The notes under the pieces are model-generated. The model saw only the letters and a program-made list of their open reading frames with translations, did not search any database and had not been told where the DNA came from. Shown piece after piece: positions 29,696 to 38,856 of a stretch of 64,000 bases of DNA; the stretch's first letter is position 1, and every line of letters starts with the position of its first letter. The position numbers and the translations under genes were made by a program. Where the stretch lies: positions 1-64,000 of the forward strand of contig NZ_JAKZFD010000004.1 in assembly GCF_022549225.1 (NCBI RefSeq). The letters run 5' to 3'. Origin of the DNA: Pelomonas sp. CA6 (lineage in GTDB: Bacteria; Pseudomonadota; Gammaproteobacteria; Burkholderiales; Burkholderiaceae_C).

Positions 29696-31357
29696 ATGAG
29701 CGAGCCCTCTTCCCGCCCCGAACTGCGCGCGGCGCTCGACGCCCTGCTCGACGGCGTCAATCGCAGCGATGCGCCAGGCCTGGTGGTGGGCGTGGCCCAG
29801 CACGGCCGGGCGATCTACCGCCGCGGCGTCGGCATGGCCAGCCTGGAGCACGGCGTGGCCAATACGGCGTGGACGCGCATGCGCATCGGCTCGACCAGCA
29901 AGCACTTCACCGCGCTGGCCGCGCTGCTGCTGGCCGAGGACGGCCTGCTGGACCTCGATGCCGGCGTGCGCCGCTATCTGCCGGAGCTGCCGCCGCTGCA
30001 GGGCGAGCCCAGCCTGCGCCAGCTGATGCAGCACACCAGCGGCTACCGCTGCTATCTGGACGTCGGCTTCCTCGCCGACGGGGACCGGACCCTCAAGCCC
30101 CAGGGCGGACTGCTGGACACGCAGATGCGCCAGAGCCGGGCCAACTTCGCGCCGGGCGAGATGATGATGTACTGCAACGGCGGCTATCAGCTGCTGTCGC
30201 TCATCGTCGAGCGGGTCGGCGGCCAGTCCTTCCGGCACTTCCTCAAGGAGCGCGTCTTCGCGCCGCTGGGCATGCACGACAGCGCCGTGGCGCCCAGCGA
30301 CTTCGAGATCCATCGCGGCATGGCCACGCTGCATGAGCCCGTGCCCGCCGAAGAAGGCGGCGGCTGGCGGCGCGGCATCTCGCCGCCCGAGGACGTGGGC
30401 GGCGAAGGCGCCATCATCTCCACCGTCGACGACATGCTGCGCTGGCTGGCGCACCTGCGCGGCCCCAAGCGCGTCGGCAGCGACGCGAGCTGGCGCCAGA
30501 TGCTGACGCCCGCGCGGCTCAACAACGGCCTGGAGATCCCCTATGGGCTGGGGCTGAGGCTGGGCCGCTACCGCGGGGTCGAGGTGATCCACCACGCGGG
30601 CGGCGTGGTCGGCGGCGCGAGCCAGATGATCACCGTGCCGGCGCACGCGCTGGACGTGGTCGCGCTGAACAACGGCGCGGAACTCGACCCGGTGCCGCTG
30701 GCCTACCAGATCATCGACACCGTGCTGGGCGATGCCCTGCTCGCCGCGCCAGCGGGCGAACCCGCTGGCGCGTCGTACCGCCCCATGCTGGGCACCCGCT
30801 ACCGGGCGCCGGCGTCGGGCCTGGTGGTCGGCTTCGACAGCACGGCGGACGGACGGCTGGCGGCGCGCGTCCTCAACAAGCCGCCCGTGCCGCTGCACGC
30901 CCAGGGCGCCATGCTGCAGGTGGAGCTGGAGATCCTGGCCCTGGGTCCGATCGCCCTGCCCGCCGCGGCGCTGGCGCGCGAAGGCGAGCCGCCCGCCACG
31001 CTGGAGATCAGCGAAGCCGGCCGCGTCGAGCGCTTCGAGCGCCTGCCGGCCACGCCGCCCGTCGCGTCACAGCTCGGCCGCGGCCTGCTGGGCCGCTACC
31101 GCGCGCCGGACCTGGCCGCGACGGCCCTGCTGCGCCTGGACGGCGAGCAGCTGCGCCTGGACGTGCTGGGACCGTATGGCCGGCACACGCTGCTGCTGCA
31201 GCCCTGGTCGGACGGGGTGCTGGGCTGGCAGGAGAAGGGATCGCCCTCGATGTGCGGGGCGCTGACCCTGGAGCGCGGGGCGGACCGACGGGTGCAGGCC
31301 CTGCGGATCGACACCGTGCGCACCCGCGGCCTGCGCCTGGAGCGCCTGGCCGACTGA
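29696..31357 (+). CDS. S12 serine hydrolase 3 (D-aminopeptidase/MlrB-like)
   Basis: 553 residues with S66-T-S-K69, the Y-x-N motif in MMYCN and H300-A-G302. ATG 29696 follows CAGGAGA; an in-frame ATG at 29675 adds seven residues. It has no MFS partner of its own and sits directly after hydrolase 2. One active-site neighbourhood differs from the others: HTSGYRCY instead of HTGGYRCY. Cytoplasmic, as it has no signal peptide. Confidence 0.8.
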   Translation: MSEPSSRPELRAALDALLDGVNRSDAPGLVVGVAQHGRAIYRRGVGMASLEHGVANTAWTRMRIGSTSKHFTALAALLLAEDGLLDLDAGVRRYLPELPPLQGEPSLRQLMQHTSGYRCYLDVGFLADGDRTLKPQGGLLDTQMRQSRANFAPGEMMMYCNGGYQLLSLIVERVGGQSFRHFLKERVFAPLGMHDSAVAPSDFEIHRGMATLHEPVPAEEGGGWRRGISPPEDVGGEGAIISTVDDMLRWLAHLRGPKRVGSDASWRQMLTPARLNNGLEIPYGLGLRLGRYRGVEVIHHAGGVVGGASQMITVPAHALDVVALNNGAELDPVPLAYQIIDTVLGDALLAAPAGEPAGASYRPMLGTRYRAPASGLVVGFDSTADGRLAARVLNKPPVPLHAQGAMLQVELEILALGPIALPAAALAREGEPPATLEISEAGRVERFERLPATPPVASQLGRGLLGRYRAPDLAATALLRLDGEQLRLDVLGPYGRHTLLLQPWSDGVLGWQEKGSPSMCGALTLERGADRRVQALRIDTVRTRGLRLERLAD

Positions 31358-31402
31358 GGGGGCAACGACCGAATGACGACCCACCGCATCAAGGAGAACG
31401 GC

Positions 31403-32875
31403 ATGAAGATATTCGTGGCACAACTGGCCACCGAGACCAACACTTTCGCCTATGCGCCCACCGGCTGGGGCGCGTTCGAGGAATTCGGGATCTACCGGGG
31501 CGACGCGAGCCGCGTGGCGGCCGACGGCGCGGGCGCGCTGCTGCGCTTCGCGCGCGACATGATCGAGGCCGACGGGCACGAGATGGTGGAAAGCCTGTGC
31601 TGCTTCGCGCAGCCGCTGGGCCGCACCGTGCGCGCGGTCTACGAGACGCTGCGCGACCGCCTGCTGGAAGACCTGCGCGCCGCGCTGCCGGTGCAGGCGG
31701 TGATGCTGGTGCTGCACGGCGCGATGGTGGCGGAGGGCTATGACGACTGCGAGGGCGACCTCGCGGCACGGGTGCGCGAGATCGTCGGTCCCGGCGTGCC
31801 GATCGGCATGGAGCTGGACCTGCACTGCCATTTCACCGAGCTGATGCGCCGCTCGGCCGACCTGATCATCGCCTTCAAGGAGTACCCGCACATCGATGGC
31901 GAGGAGCGCGCGCGCGAGCTCTACCACCTGCTCGTCGCGATGGCGCATGGCCGCGTGCGGCCAACCACCGCCGTGTTCGACTGCAAGATGGTGGGGCTGT
32001 GGCACACCACGCGCGAGCCGATGAAGGGCTTCGTGCAGCGCATGCAGTCGCTGGAGGGGCGCGAGGGCGTGCTGTCCATCTCGCTGGGCCACGGCTTCCC
32101 GTGGGGCGACGTGCCGGAGTCCGGGGCCAAGCTCTGGGTCATCACCGACCACGATGCCGACAAGGCGCAGGCCCTGGCCGAGCAGCTGGGGCGGGAGTTC
32201 TGGAACCTGCGCCACAAGACCGGCGACAACTCGCTGCCGCTGGACCAGGCGCTGGACCGCGCGATGGCGGTGGACGGCGGCCCGGTGGTGCTGGCCGACG
32301 TGGCCGACAACCCCGGTGGCGGCGCGCCCAGCGACAGCACCTTCGTGCTGCGTCGCGTGCTGGAGCGCCGCATCCCTCAGGTGGTGATCGGCGCGTTCTG
32401 GGACCTGGGCGCGATCCAGATCTGCCACGACGCGGGTGTCGGCGCCGAGGTCGATCTGCGCGTGGGCGGCAAATGCAGCCCCGCCTCGGGTGATCCGGTC
32501 GACCTGCGCGTGACCGTGCGCAACATCGTGCAGAACCACTCGCAGGGCATTCCCGGCGTCACCGGCCGCGTGCCCATGGGGCGCTGCGTCTGGGTGGAGG
32601 CCGCCAACGGCCTGCACCTGCTGCTGTCCTCGGTGCGCGGGCAGGTCCTGGGCACGGACGCTTTCACCGGCATCGGCCTCACGCTGGGCGACAAGAAGCT
32701 GGTGGTGGTGAAGTCCACCCAGCACTTCCATGCCGACTTCGCGCCCATCGCCCGCGCCGTGCTCTATGCCGCGACGCCCGGCGCCATCACGCCGGACTTC
32801 GCCGCGATCCCCTACCAGCGGCGCGATCTCGACTACTGGCCGCGCGTGACCGATCCGCACGCGGCGCAGGCCTGA
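31403..32875 (+). CDS. M81-family metallopeptidase (MlrC-like)
   Basis: 490 residues. It opens with KIFVAQLATETNTF, the M81 signature, and carries candidate zinc ligands in D139-L-H141-C-H143 and H163 (YPHID), followed by the M81 C-terminal domain (PSDSTFVLRRVLERRIPQV...). In the microcystin pathway MlrC is the last peptidase, cutting the tetrapeptide released by MlrB. It starts at ATG 31403 behind AAGGAG. Last gene of the receptor 4 transcript, 45 bp after hydrolase 3. Cytoplasmic. The true substrate here is unknown; M81 proteins also occur outside microcystin degraders. Confidence 0.85.
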   Translation: MKIFVAQLATETNTFAYAPTGWGAFEEFGIYRGDASRVAADGAGALLRFARDMIEADGHEMVESLCCFAQPLGRTVRAVYETLRDRLLEDLRAALPVQAVMLVLHGAMVAEGYDDCEGDLAARVREIVGPGVPIGMELDLHCHFTELMRRSADLIIAFKEYPHIDGEERARELYHLLVAMAHGRVRPTTAVFDCKMVGLWHTTREPMKGFVQRMQSLEGREGVLSISLGHGFPWGDVPESGAKLWVITDHDADKAQALAEQLGREFWNLRHKTGDNSLPLDQALDRAMAVDGGPVVLADVADNPGGGAPSDSTFVLRRVLERRIPQVVIGAFWDLGAIQICHDAGVGAEVDLRVGGKCSPASGDPVDLRVTVRNIVQNHSQGIPGVTGRVPMGRCVWVEAANGLHLLLSSVRGQVLGTDAFTGIGLTLGDKKLVVVKSTQHFHADFAPIARAVLYAATPGAITPDFAAIPYQRRDLDYWPRVTDPHAAQA

Positions 32876-32889
32876 GCGCTCCGGCGGCG

Positions 32890-32912
32890 GGCGGCCTCTG
32901 TCTCAGGCCGCC
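32890..32912. terminator. Possible bidirectional hairpin between M81 and DUF1801 genes
   Basis: GGCGGCCT, a 7-nt loop and AGGCCGCC form a perfect 8-bp stem at the convergent 3' ends. There is no T-run, so only a weak terminator call. Confidence 0.35.
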
Positions 32913-33268
32913 GCCTCGGCGGCCCGCAGCGCCAGCACCAGGTAGGCCGCAAGCTGCTTGTCCCGGAGGTCCTGAAGCCCCCGCAGCTTGAGGTGGCGGC
33001 GCCCCTTGCCGGCCCCTTCGAGATGGCCATGGGGATCGGCGATGGCCGCGCCATGGCTGAATTCGAACGACACATGCTGCTTGTACGCGAACACGCCGCC
33101 GAGCTGGACGCCACCGGCCGAGAACAGCAGACCGCCGTACTTGAGTTCCTCGTCGACGGCGCCCAGGGTCTGGTGCACCAGGGCGCGCGCGGCCACCACC
33201 ACGGCGTGATGTTCTTCGGACAGCAGACGGATGTCTTCGAGCAGTCCCTGGACAGTTTTTGCGGCCAT
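32903..33268 (-). CDS. DUF1801 domain protein
   Basis: 121 residues. The LKYGGLLFSAGGVQLGG and YKQHVSFEFSHGA stretches, the DPHGHLEG motif and RHLKLR follow the DUF1801 pattern (small alpha/beta protein of unknown biochemical function). ATG 33268 follows AGGA. It lies 65 bp downstream of the AraC gene on the same strand, so it may be co-transcribed. No function can be assigned. Confidence 0.75.
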   Translation of the reverse strand: MAAKTVQGLLEDIRLLSEEHHAVVVAARALVHQTLGAVDEELKYGGLLFSAGGVQLGGVFAYKQHVSFEFSHGAAIADPHGHLEGAGKGRRHLKLRGLQDLRDKQLAAYLVLALRAAEAAA

Positions 33269-33333
33269 GGCGGCGTCCTGAAGTGGCGGGTCTCGCGACC
33301 GCGCAAGGGGATGGGCGGCGGGGGCGGCCGCCT

Positions 33334-34347
33334 TCAGCGGCCGTCCGGCCTGAGCCGCAACGCGCTGGGCGGCTGGCCGACGATGCGCTTGAAGGCGCGG
33401 CTGAAGGCCGCCTCGGAATCGTAGCCCAGGCGGTGCGCCGCGACGGCGACCCGCATGCCCTCCTGGGCGATCCAGCGCCGCGCCTCGGACATCCGCACCT
33501 TGGCGACATAGCGCGCCGGACTCTCGCCCAGCGTGCGCGTGAAGGCGTCGGCGAAGCGCGAGCGCGACGCGCCCATCAGCGCCGCCAGCTGGGCCACGCG
33601 CCAGTCGCGCGCGGGCTCGCGGTGGATGGCGGCGACCACCTGGCCCAGGCGCGGGCAGCGCAGCGCGGCGATCCAGCCGCTGGCGTCGCTGCAGCCGCAT
33701 TCCACCCAGGCACGGATCACGCTGGCCGCCAGCACGTCGGCCAGCCGCGCCAGGATGCCGCAGAACCCGATGCGGTCCAGCGCCACCTCGCGCTCCATCG
33801 CCTCCAGCAGCACCGGCACCGTGGGGTCGCGCTGCGCCAGCGCGCCCGCGTGCATGCGCTCGGGCATCAGCGCCATCAGCGGATGCAGCGGGTCCAGGTT
33901 GAAGCGCATGCTGCCGCAGAAGACCACGTCGGGCGGCGCCGCCGCGCCGGCCCGCGGCGCGGTACAGCGCACCCGGCCCTCGCAGCGCACCAGCGTGATG
34001 GTCTCGGTCACCGGCGTGCGCTCCAGCGCGTCCAGCGCCACCGGCGGCACCTCGGGGTCGCTGGCCAGCACATGGGCCCCGCCATGCGGCAGCAGCAGCG
34101 CGTCGCCGGCCTCCAGGCGCATCCACGCCGAACCGGGCGACTGCAGCCAGGCCGTGCCGCGCGCGACGAAGAGAAAGCGCGCCGCCGCCTGCGCCGGAAA
34201 GCCGATCGCCCAGGGGCCGTGCAGCACGCAGCGGTCGTAGGCCACGCCCTCCAGGCGCAGCCCGAGCAGGATCTGCGTCAGGCTGTCACGCGTGGCCTCG
34301 GCCTCTTCCAGGGCGATCTGCGGTTCATTGGACGAATGAGCAAGCAT
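33334..34347 (-). CDS. AraC-family transcriptional regulator (cupin_6 type)
   Basis: 337 residues from ATG 34347. The N-terminal half is a cupin-like sensor (residues ~20-190), the C-terminal ~100 residues a double helix-turn-helix: first unit around VAQLAALMGASRSRFADAFTRTLG, second around VAAHRLGYDSEAAFSRAFKRIVGQPP, the AraC signature. It is divergent from the MFS gene at 34428 with 80 bp between, the usual arrangement for a regulator of an adjacent exporter. The inducer is unknown. Confidence 0.85.
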   Translation of the reverse strand: MLAHSSNEPQIALEEAEATRDSLTQILLGLRLEGVAYDRCVLHGPWAIGFPAQAAARFLFVARGTAWLQSPGSAWMRLEAGDALLLPHGGAHVLASDPEVPPVALDALERTPVTETITLVRCEGRVRCTAPRAGAAAPPDVVFCGSMRFNLDPLHPLMALMPERMHAGALAQRDPTVPVLLEAMEREVALDRIGFCGILARLADVLAASVIRAWVECGCSDASGWIAALRCPRLGQVVAAIHREPARDWRVAQLAALMGASRSRFADAFTRTLGESPARYVAKVRMSEARRWIAQEGMRVAVAAHRLGYDSEAAFSRAFKRIVGQPPSALRLRPDGR

Positions 34348-34427
34348 TGCGGCTTTTCCGGCATGGAAACGCCGGGATCCTATCCCTAAGCTGCGCGCTC
34401 CTTCCACCGTCTCAGGAACAACCCAAG

Positions 34428-35669
34428 GTGTCTTCCGTCTGCCGCCCCGACGGCCCGGCCGCTGCGGCCCCGGCCCCCTCCGCCCTCTCCAGCCCCACCG
34501 CGGCCCCGCCGGCCGCCGAGCACGCGCACTGGCCTGCCGTCGTCGCGCTGACGCTGGGCGTGTTCGGCCTGGTCACCGCCGAGTTCCTGCCCGCCAGCCT
34601 GCTGACCACCATGGCCGCGGACCTGGGCGTTTCCGACGGCGCCGCCGGGCAGACCGTCACCGTCACCGCGCTGGTCGGTGCCCTCGCCGCGCCGACGCTG
34701 CCGCTGCTGACGCAGCGCCTGGACCGCCGCCGGGTGATGCTGGCGCTGACGCTGCTGCTGGTGCTGTCCAACCTGCTCGCGGTGCTGGCGCAAAGCCTGA
34801 CCCCGCTGCTGGTGTCGCGGGTGATGCTGGGCGTGGCGCTGGGCGGCTTCTGGTCCATGTCGGGCGCGCTGACCCTGCGCCTGGTGCCAGCGACCCTGTT
34901 CGCGCGGGCGATGTCGGTGATCCTCACCGGCGTGTCGGTCGCCACGGTCTGCGCCGCGCCGCTGGGTGCCTGGATGGGCGGGCTCTGGGGTTGGCGCAGC
35001 GCCTTCGTCGCCGCCGGCGGGCTGAGCCTGGTCACGCTGGCCTTCCAGTTCGCCACCCTGCCGCCGCTGCCCCCGCGCGAGAAGGCCGACCTGCGCGTGC
35101 TGGGCGCGCTGCTGAAGCGGCCCGGCGTGCGCACCGCGATGCTGGCGGTGCTGCTGATCATCCCCGGCCACTTCGCCGGCTTCACCTATGTGCGGCCGCT
35201 GCTGGAGCAGGTCACGCGGCTGCCGGTCGCGAGCATCTCGGCGGTGCTGCTGGGCTATGGCGTCGCGGGCTTTTTCGGTAACTTCGTCGGCGGCTGGCTG
35301 GCGCAGCGCAGCGAGCGCCTGGCCATCGTCGGTGGCAGCGCGCTGATCGCGCTGCTGGCGGCGACGATTCTGTTCGCCGGCCACTGGCCCGTGGCGGCCG
35401 CCGCGTCGGTGGTGCTGTGGGGCTTTGCCTTCGGCGCTTTTCCGGTGGGCTTCCAGACCTGGACCGTGCGCGCCGCGCCGGACCAGGCCGAGGGCGCCGG
35501 CGGGCTGCTGGTGGCGGCCTTCCAGATCGCCATCGCCAGCGGCGCCATCGTCGGCGGCCTGCTGGTGGACCGGGTGGGCGCACTGGGAGCACCGGGCTTC
35601 GCGCTGCTCACCGTGAGCCTGGGCTGCCTGCTGGTGTGGCGCCGCGGGCCGCGCCGGCAGCCCGACTGA
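34428..35669 (+). CDS. MFS drug/solute exporter (DHA1-type)
   Basis: 413 residues with ~12 membrane segments; TAEFLPASLLTTMAADLGVSDGAAG near segment 1 and RLDRRRV after segment 2 fit the AraJ/YdhP-type exporters. The GTG at 34428 behind CAGGAACA is preferred over an upstream frame that would overlap the divergent regulator. Probable regulator: the AraC protein encoded divergently. Substrate not predictable. Confidence 0.8.
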   Translation: MSSVCRPDGPAAAAPAPSALSSPTAAPPAAEHAHWPAVVALTLGVFGLVTAEFLPASLLTTMAADLGVSDGAAGQTVTVTALVGALAAPTLPLLTQRLDRRRVMLALTLLLVLSNLLAVLAQSLTPLLVSRVMLGVALGGFWSMSGALTLRLVPATLFARAMSVILTGVSVATVCAAPLGAWMGGLWGWRSAFVAAGGLSLVTLAFQFATLPPLPPREKADLRVLGALLKRPGVRTAMLAVLLIIPGHFAGFTYVRPLLEQVTRLPVASISAVLLGYGVAGFFGNFVGGWLAQRSERLAIVGGSALIALLAATILFAGHWPVAAAASVVLWGFAFGAFPVGFQTWTVRAAPDQAEGAGGLLVAAFQIAIASGAIVGGLLVDRVGALGAPGFALLTVSLGCLLVWRRGPRRQPD

Positions 35670-35684
35670 CGCGGCCGCGCCGCC

Positions 35685-36539
35685 TCACTCGTCCAGGCGG
35701 TAGACCCACCAGCTGGCGTCGTCGCTGTGCACCGCGCGGCGCAGCGCGTCGGGGCTGTGGCCGGCGATGGCCTTGACCTCGCGGCCCAGATGGGCCTGGT
35801 CGGCATAGCCGTGCTGGGCGGCCACGCCGGCCCAGCCGCCGGCCTGCTCGGCCAGCAGCGCCGCGCGCACCGCGGTCTCGGCGCGCTGCAGGCGGCGCAG
35901 CTCGGCCGGACGCAGCCCGGTCAGCGCGCGGCCGCGGCGCTGCAGATGACGCTCGGACCAGCCCATCCACGCCGCCGCCGCGCGCACGCCCAGCTGCCCG
36001 ATGCCCGCCAGCACCGTGCCCAGGCGGTCGGGCTCGCCGGCGCAGCGCTCGCGCCACAGGGGCCGCAGCCAGTCCAGGCTGGCGCGCCAGCGTGCCGCAT
36101 CGTCGGGCGCGGCGAGGATGCGCTCGTGCAGCGGCTGCAACGCGCGGGCCAGCTCGGGCACCTCGTCCAGCGCCACATGCCGGTCGCGGTAGTGCTCGGG
36201 CTCCAGCCCGAACAGGCGCGCCAGGCCGGCGGGCTGGAAGACCAGGAAGAAGGAATGCAGCGGCCCCAGGTTCAGCGACTGCACCGGATGGCGCTGCGGG
36301 CCGCTGAGGAAGACCCGCGGCAGGCGCCGCTGGCAGTCCTGGCCACCGCAGCGCGTCAGCACCCCATCGCCTTCGAGCAGCCAGGTGATGCCGCAATAGG
36401 GATGGGCAGGGAAGCGGTTGATGCGCTGCGCCAGCGGCAGCTCGCCCAGCGCGCGGGTGTCGCGCATCACGCCGGCGCGCAGGCAGGGCGCCAGTTCGGC
36501 GTCGGGCATCCACAGCGCGGCGGCGGGCGAGGCGGACAT
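35685..36539 (-). CDS. AraC-family transcriptional regulator
   Basis: 284 residues. The C-terminus has the AraC-type pair of helix-turn-helix motifs (AAAWMGWSERHLQRRGRALTG and VAAQHGYADQAHLGREVKAIAGHSP). The N-terminal half, with PYCGITWLLEGDG and FLSGPQRHP, is a ligand-binding beta-barrel without a recognised ligand. It is convergent with the MFS gene (15-bp gap) and downstream of the NuoB-like gene on the same strand. Confidence 0.85.
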   Translation of the reverse strand: MSASPAAALWMPDAELAPCLRAGVMRDTRALGELPLAQRINRFPAHPYCGITWLLEGDGVLTRCGGQDCQRRLPRVFLSGPQRHPVQSLNLGPLHSFFLVFQPAGLARLFGLEPEHYRDRHVALDEVPELARALQPLHERILAAPDDAARWRASLDWLRPLWRERCAGEPDRLGTVLAGIGQLGVRAAAAWMGWSERHLQRRGRALTGLRPAELRRLQRAETAVRAALLAEQAGGWAGVAAQHGYADQAHLGREVKAIAGHSPDALRRAVHSDDASWWVYRLDE

Positions 36540-36578
36540 GGCGCGGACGGTGGTCGGGTCGGGGACGGGCCTGGAGCT

Positions 36579-37070
36579 TCAGCGCGACAGCGTCGCGCGG
36601 GATTCGCGGATGCGGCGCTGCAGTTGCAGGATGCCGTAGATCAGCGCCTCGGCGGTGGGCGGGCAGCCAGGCACGTAGACGTCCACCGGAATGATGCGGT
36701 CGCAGCCGCGCACCACCGAATAACTGTAGTGGTAGTAGCCGCCACCATTGGCGCAGGAGCCCATGGAGATCACATAGCGCGGCTCGGCCATCTGGTCATA
36801 GACCTTGCGCAGCGCCGGCGCCATCTTGTTGGTCAGCGTGCCCGAGACGAACATCAGGTCGGCCTGGCGCGGGCTGGCGCGCGGGATCATGCTGAAGCGC
36901 TCCATGTCGTAGCGCGCCGCGGCGGCATGCATCATCTCCACCGCGCAGCAGGCCAGCCCGAAGGTCAGGTACCACAGGCTGTTGCCCTGCGCGGCGCGCA
37001 CCGCGTCGTCCAGCCGCGCGAGCACGAAGCCGTCGCGCTCCAGGGAATAGGCAGGTTCGGTTGCAGTCAT
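36579..37070 (-). CDS. Orphan NuoB-like Fe-S protein (complex I subunit B paralogue)
   Basis: 163 residues with the full tetranuclear iron-sulphur ligand set of NuoB: C41-C42 (LACCAVEMM), C106 ([17 protein letters not shown]) and C136 ([14 protein letters not shown]). In complex I this subunit binds cluster N2 next to the quinone site. No other nuo gene is nearby; neighbours are GST and AraC genes, so this is an isolated copy. An extra C123 (VRGCDR) is also typical of the family. It may be a spare or stress-specific subunit, or belong to another quinone-linked complex; sequence alone does not tell. Confidence 0.85.
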   Translation of the reverse strand: MTATEPAYSLERDGFVLARLDDAVRAAQGNSLWYLTFGLACCAVEMMHAAAARYDMERFSMIPRASPRQADLMFVSGTLTNKMAPALRKVYDQMAEPRYVISMGSCANGGGYYHYSYSVVRGCDRIIPVDVYVPGCPPTAEALIYGILQLQRRIRESRATLSR

Positions 37071-37107
37071 GCGCGCATGCTGCGCCCGCCCCGGGCCCGC
37101 CGTCTTG

Positions 37108-37161
37108 AAGAAAAACGACATGGCCCGGGCCGCGCCGGGCGCGGGTTTGAGCCGGCCCGGG
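37108..37161 (-). terminator. Possible intrinsic terminator after GST gene
   Basis: On the minus strand a 9-bp stem (CCCGGGCCG / CGGCCCGGG, 20-nt loop) is followed after a few bases by TTTTTCTT. The loop is long, so the call is weak. Confidence 0.35.
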
Positions 37162-37167
37162 ATGGCC

Positions 37168-37839
37168 TCAGGCCGGAGACCCGCCGGCCTTGAGCGCGGC
37201 GAGCCGCTCGGTGTCGGCCTTGCGGTCGGCCGCGACCTTCTGCGCCGCCGGACGCTCGCCGATCAGCTTGACATACGTCTTCCAGTCCAGCCCGTGCGCG
37301 GCCAGCAGGTCCTCGCCCAGCACGTTCTTGGTCGCCGCGCCGATCAGCGGCAGGCTGGCGTAGGCCGAGCAGTCGGCCATGGTGAACTGCTCGCCGCCGA
37401 CGTAGGGGGCGAAGCGCGCCAGGCGCTTGAAGGCGGGGATGTTCTTGTTCAGCTGCTGGCGCACCCAGTCCTTCTTGCTCTCGCTGACCGTGCCGCCGAA
37501 GAAGGCCTCCGCGTACAGCTCGCGGGCCACCAGCTCCAGGTGCAGGTCGATGAAGGTGATCAGCTCGCGCAGCTTGGCCGCGGCGAAGGGATCGGCGGGC
37601 AGCAGCGGCTGCGCGGGGTGGGTGGCCTCCAGGTAGTCCAGGATGACCTGGCTCTCGCACAGCGAGCCCTGCTCGGTGCGGATGAAGGGGATCTTGCCCA
37701 GCGGCGAGCAGGCCAGCACCGCCTCGTCCTTGCTCTTGGTCATCACCACCTCTTCCTGGAAGGGGATGCCCTTCTCCAGCAGCGCCAGCTTGACCTTGTT
37801 GTAGTAGTTCGACAGCGAAAAGCCACAGAGCGTGATCAT
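37168..37839 (-). CDS. Glutathione S-transferase family protein
   Basis: 223 residues: thioredoxin-like N-terminal domain with SPLGKIPFI (cis-Pro) and the glutathione gamma-Glu site E62-S63-Q ([10 protein letters not shown]), then an all-helical C-terminal domain (residues ~90-205). The active-site region is [19 protein letters not shown] 37839 follows AGGAGA. Conjugation or reduction of electrophiles with glutathione is the family role; the substrate is unknown. Confidence 0.85.
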   Translation of the reverse strand: MITLCGFSLSNYYNKVKLALLEKGIPFQEEVVMTKSKDEAVLACSPLGKIPFIRTEQGSLCESQVILDYLEATHPAQPLLPADPFAAAKLRELITFIDLHLELVARELYAEAFFGGTVSESKKDWVRQQLNKNIPAFKRLARFAPYVGGEQFTMADCSAYASLPLIGAATKNVLGEDLLAAHGLDWKTYVKLIGERPAAQKVAADRKADTERLAALKAGGSPA

Positions 37840-37917
37840 GGGTTTGTCTCCTGGTGAAAAGCCCAGTCTAGGGGCGGGAAGCGGCGTTTGTCCGTCCGCT
37901 TGGCGACCTTTGGGCGC

Positions 37918-38856
37918 TCAGCGGTTGACGAGCAGGATGCCGGCGGCCAGCCCGCCCAGCGCCAGCATCAGCCGCGGCGTGATGGGCTCGCCCAGCAGCA
38001 GCGCGCCGGCCAGCAGCCCGAACAGCGGCGTGCTGAGCGTGAAGCTGGACAGGCGCGTGGCCGGGTAGTGGCGCACCAGCCAGAACCAGACCAGATAGCT
38101 GGCGAAGGTGACGATCACCGCCTGGAAGCCGAACAGGCCCCACAGCCGCGCCGACCAGGCCAGCGGCAACGCCTCGCCGGTCGCCAGCGCGCCCAGCGAC
38201 AGCGCCACGGTGGAGACCGCCAGCTGGTAGAGCAGCGTCTTCTCCGCGCTGGCCTGCGACAGCCGCGTCGCGCGGATCGCCAGCGTGGTGCCGGCCCACA
38301 GCAGCGCCGCGCACAGGCCCAGCAGGTCGCCCAGCCATTGGCGCGGCAGCTCGCCGGTGGCGGTGAGCCCCTCGCCGAAGGCGAAGGCCACCGCGCCGAA
38401 GGCCAGCAACAGGCCCAGGCTGCGGCGCAGCCCCAGGCGCTCGCTGGGCGCGATCAGGGGCATGCCCAGCGCCACGACAAAGGGCGCCAGGTAGAGGAAG
38501 ACCACCATGCGCGAGGCCGTCGTGTACTGCAGGCCCAGGAAGATGCAGGCGAACTCGGCGGCGAACAGCGCGCCGGCGAGCAGCCCGCCCGGCAGGCTGC
38601 CGTCGCGCGTGAACAGCGCGATGCCGCGCGCCAGGCTCCAGCCCCAGACCAGCAGCGCCGCCACACCGGAGCGCAGCGCGGCCTGCCACAGCGGCCCGAT
38701 CTCGCTCAGCGCCGCCTTGGCGGCGACCTGGTTCAGCCCCCACATCACGCAGCAGGCCAGCAGCAGCAGCACGGCCAGCCCGTCGAGCTGGGACTTGCGC
38801 TGCGGCGGCGCCGGCACGGCGTCCGCCAGGGGGTCGGGGGAAGAGGTGGTGCTCAT
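37918..38856 (-). CDS. EamA/DMT-family transporter
   Basis: 312 residues, ten hydrophobic segments, with two repeated EamA halves (CCVMWGLNQVAAKAAL at the start of the first, DLLGLCAALLWAGTTLAIR at the start of the second). Drug/metabolite superfamily members usually export small metabolites. Its ATG overlaps the stop of the rhombosortase gene by 4 bp, making it the third gene of the glnE operon. Confidence 0.82.
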   Translation of the reverse strand: MSTTSSPDPLADAVPAPPQRKSQLDGLAVLLLLACCVMWGLNQVAAKAALSEIGPLWQAALRSGVAALLVWGWSLARGIALFTRDGSLPGGLLAGALFAAEFACIFLGLQYTTASRMVVFLYLAPFVVALGMPLIAPSERLGLRRSLGLLLAFGAVAFAFGEGLTATGELPRQWLGDLLGLCAALLWAGTTLAIRATRLSQASAEKTLLYQLAVSTVALSLGALATGEALPLAWSARLWGLFGFQAVIVTFASYLVWFWLVRHYPATRLSSFTLSTPLFGLLAGALLLGEPITPRLMLALGGLAAGILLVNR

